Assembly (NCBI RefSeq): GCF_032062135.1
Contig: NC_092866.1
Location: 24,908,624-24,972,623 of the forward strand
Source of the DNA: Pyxicephalus adspersus
Taxonomy: Eukaryota; Chordata; Amphibia; Anura; Pyxicephalidae
Length of the DNA: 64,000 bases
Reading direction: 5' to 3'
Below, one piece after another: positions 61,397 through 64,000 of the stretch (the stretch's first letter is position 1; each line of letters opens with the position of its first letter). Position numbers and translations under genes: made by a program. The notes under the pieces were generated by a model that was not told where the DNA came from, searched no databases, and saw only the letters and a program-made list of their open reading frames with translations.

Positions 61397-62499
61397 CAGT
61401 AGACATGTTTGGCACAAATAGCATTTCAGAGGAAAAACCTCATACCCACTGTGAAGCATAGTATTGGAAATCTGATGATTTGAGTACTGGTACTGTTTTA
61501 TGGACTGTTGATCTCACATCTATCAATTTAGCTATAAAGTCTGTAATGTAAGAAAGTGTCCAATCAAAAAGTTGAAGATGAACCTGAAATGGGTGGTTCA
61601 ACATAATAATGATATAAAGCACTGAGAAATGGCTCTAAAAAAAGAAATATAGGTTTATGGACTGGCTTAGTCAAAGGCTGGATTCGAATCCTTCAAAATA
61701 ATGTTGGGGGGATTTGAAATTAGCAGGTCATGCAAGGTAATACAGAAGTATCTAGCAACCGAAACTATTTTGTATGAAAGAGTGATCACAAATTTCACAA
61801 AAATTATGTTAAAGGATAAATGCTAGTAATGTGAAATGGGAGTATGTCCCAAAGGGGGGTTCTTTGGCTAAATACGTTTCTTGTTGCCAAGCCAGTTATA
61901 TTAAAATAAAGGTAAGGAGAACAGAAAGTGGTTTTTATGGCAAGCTAATACTGTTAAAACATTATATGTGTTCAAAAGAGATTAGGACATAAAATTATTA
62001 CACAATGACAATTACAATCACATAAAAAATGCATATTTCATAAACAATATTTGTTGAGCTTCTTACATCTAGATCATGAAGCCCAGTTAACAAGACCATT
62101 CAATCCTAACCAAATAATAGTAATTCAAAGTCTCAATCCAACACGTTTCACACATTAGCATCCTCAGGGGATGTTGAGACTTACATTACCTAATAAACAT
62201 AATATCAGTTTGAACTAAAGATAATTAGTCCCAAATAAAATAAATATATTATACAGTGGGTATTACCCATGAAAAGGGAACTCTGTGGTATAACAAATGC
62301 CAGTAATTTTGCTTAATGCCTAATATATAAGAAGATATAATATAAAAGAAGAAAAAAATAGCTTAAAATGTCAAGGGTGTACACTACTGAGGCAGCCAAA
62401 CAAATTATATTTACTGCACAGCCTACAAAGGGGATCTGTGACTAGTGAAAATGTTTAGGTTTTACATTTTTTAGAATGAGAGTGAATTTCGGCTTTCAA
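61397..62499. other. Intergenic; short 'acgcgtttcgcc ... cctcagggg'-type motif near 62132-62172
   Basis: AT-rich sequence. ccaacacgtttcacac followed by gcatcctcagggg resembles acccgacgcgtctcgccc with gcttcctcagagg at about 35611-35647, so both may be parts of one repeat family. No gene supported. Confidence 0.45.
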
Positions 62500-63700
62500 C
62501 TGGGTAGACAAACTTTTCTTGTGTTTTAATTCCGTTGTCCTAAAAATGTTAAGGGGTTGTGATCATTGTTAATTACGGTTTATAAATATCATTATTCACA
62601 ATAAAATATAATTCTTTAAATAGACATTTAAAATGATAACCTACCACAAAAAAACAAAAGAAAAATAACTAGCCAAAGTTATTTGTTTTGAGCGTATTCA
62701 TGTCCTTAGTGTGCCAATGATTACTTTATTTTTAATGTGCTTTAGATGAGACAACTTTGTGATGTTTTGCCTAGCATCCAGCAAACATATCTTGTGATAC
62801 GTATTATCCATAAATGATATAAATGTATTTCCCAGTTCAAAGGCCTTTTTCTCATCTACATAACACTTATGCGCTTGAAATTATCCATTACAAATGTGTA
62901 CTGCAAGCATTTACACACATATAAGTTTCAGGTAATATTTCCAAAGAAAGTGAACAGGATAGAGTGGTTTAATCTGTGGCAGGCCTATATTTTCCACTCT
63001 TGTCTGGGCATCAGTAATATCCTTACGCAAATATCTCATCTTACTGGTCATAGCCTCTTTAAAACTTCCATAAATGCTTATAATTACAGCATTAAACTCC
63101 AGTTTATTATTTTTTACAGGTGCAGGTGTACAGCTGATAGCAAACCGTGCCACATTTACATACAAATTGAAGATTTTTTTTCCCTTTCCTCCCTTAACTA
63201 ATCAGCCAAGTAAAAGGAGTGAAGCCTTAGAGCTCGATCAGGTCCTTAAATACATCTGGTGACATTTTTACCATGCATTAGCATGATAGGGCAAGCAGAA
63301 ATATAATGAAGCAATGATTGCTTTTCCATTGAAAGCACAAACTGTTTCATTTTTCCTGTCATCTCAAATAAGTGTTAAAGAGGGATTTGAGGCTATTGTG
63401 TGTGTTCCTTATGCCAGAAACTTACAAACACTGATGGGCGCATTAAATACCCATTAGTGTCTCTGCTGAAATTATGGCCACATATCTGCTCTTTAGAATG
63501 TATTCTTTGATTTAAAGTGAAATTGGCCTTTGTTACGCTTCCCATTCCCACCTCTTAAAGCAACAGCCCCAATTACCTGGGGTGTAAATTAATTTATTTT
63601 TCAGATTGCATTTGAATGCAATTTTTCATGCGACTCCAATGCGTACTAGGCCACACTGTAAGTCATCAATGATTGTATGATAGTAATATTACCAAATTTC
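62500..63700. promoter_or_regulatory. Candidate conserved noncoding elements
   Basis: Repeat-free and site-dense over about 1.2 kb. Examples: TTGTTAATTACGGTTTATAA near 62568, ATGCTTATAATTACAGC near 63074, AATGAAGCAATGATTGC near 63306, GGGCGCATTAAATACCC near 63436, TTTGATTTAAAGTGAAATTG near 63506 and GGGGTGTAAATTAATTTATT near 63580. Texture resembles the 43.8-46.8 kb block. Frames on both strands at 62869-63262 have no family features. Confidence 0.4.
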
Positions 63701-64000
63701 TGGAAGGTTTCTAATAATATACACTGAGGAAGTCAACAGCGTACCAGAATAGGATTTTTTTTCTGATTTAAAAACATCCTATTTTTTATTATTTAGGAAA
63801 AATAACAAAAGCGTGATGGGTTTACACAGGATTGTCTTACTCAGGAGTAGAGAGTGGGAAGTTTAGGCAATATATGAAAGCATATAGAAACATCTGACAA
63901 AATATTATTTATTAATAGGTAATTTCTAAAAAAATATGGTGCTACATTGCATTCAGGGCAATGGTCTGATTTTGAACAACCTAAGTGGAATGGTTTCAAC
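63701..64000. other. Intergenic, nothing identified
   Basis: AT-rich sequence to the window edge, with no features. Confidence 0.5.

Overview
This window is AT-rich vertebrate DNA, most likely from a frog and probably a ranoid one. The evidence is one complete, intron-containing Iroquois homeobox gene of the Irx3 type (minus strand, 4931 down to 1792), plus families of short inverted-repeat transposons and LINE remnants that I recall as common in frog genomes. The species assignment is inference from memory, not from a search.

Layout. 1-1791: downstream flank and probable 3' UTR of Irx3. 1792-4931: the Irx3 coding region in four exons. 4932 to about 5260: 5' UTR and promoter, with a CCAAT box and a GC box. 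From about 5.26 kb to the right edge I find no supportable protein-coding gene. In other vertebrates Irx3 lies head-to-head with Irx5 across a gene desert full of developmental enhancers. The rest of the window fits the Irx3 end of that desert.

The desert contains two kinds of material. (1) Repeat-poor stretches rich in homeodomain-like TAAT cores, proposed as candidate conserved regulatory elements: about 5.9-6.1, 8.53-8.70, 10.62-10.87, 12.64-12.83, 15.05-15.38, 15.88-16.26, 24.88-25.17, 32.28-32.64, 43.79-46.83 (the largest), 49.95-50.42, 55.14-55.56 and 62.5-63.7 kb. These are called by eye and need an alignment. (2) Transposon remnants: hAT-like elements with imperfect 8-bp target duplications, a CpG-rich PIF/Harbinger-like element with TTA duplications, piggyBac-like elements flanked by TTAA, a palindromic 'tgggcctgattta' MITE family in at least five copies, CR1-type LINE remnants, and an L1/Tx1-type LINE on the minus strand at 56.8-60.4 kb. 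Several elements are nested, which gives relative ages.

There is a 136-base assembly gap at 20076-20211. I see no operon, CRISPR array, phage or other bacterial-type system, and nothing I would call a new biological system. The most useful leads are the 43.8-46.8 kb block, the POU/SOX-like site pair near 55.4 kb, and the unidentified segment joined to a broken LINE at 41.55-42.13 kb.
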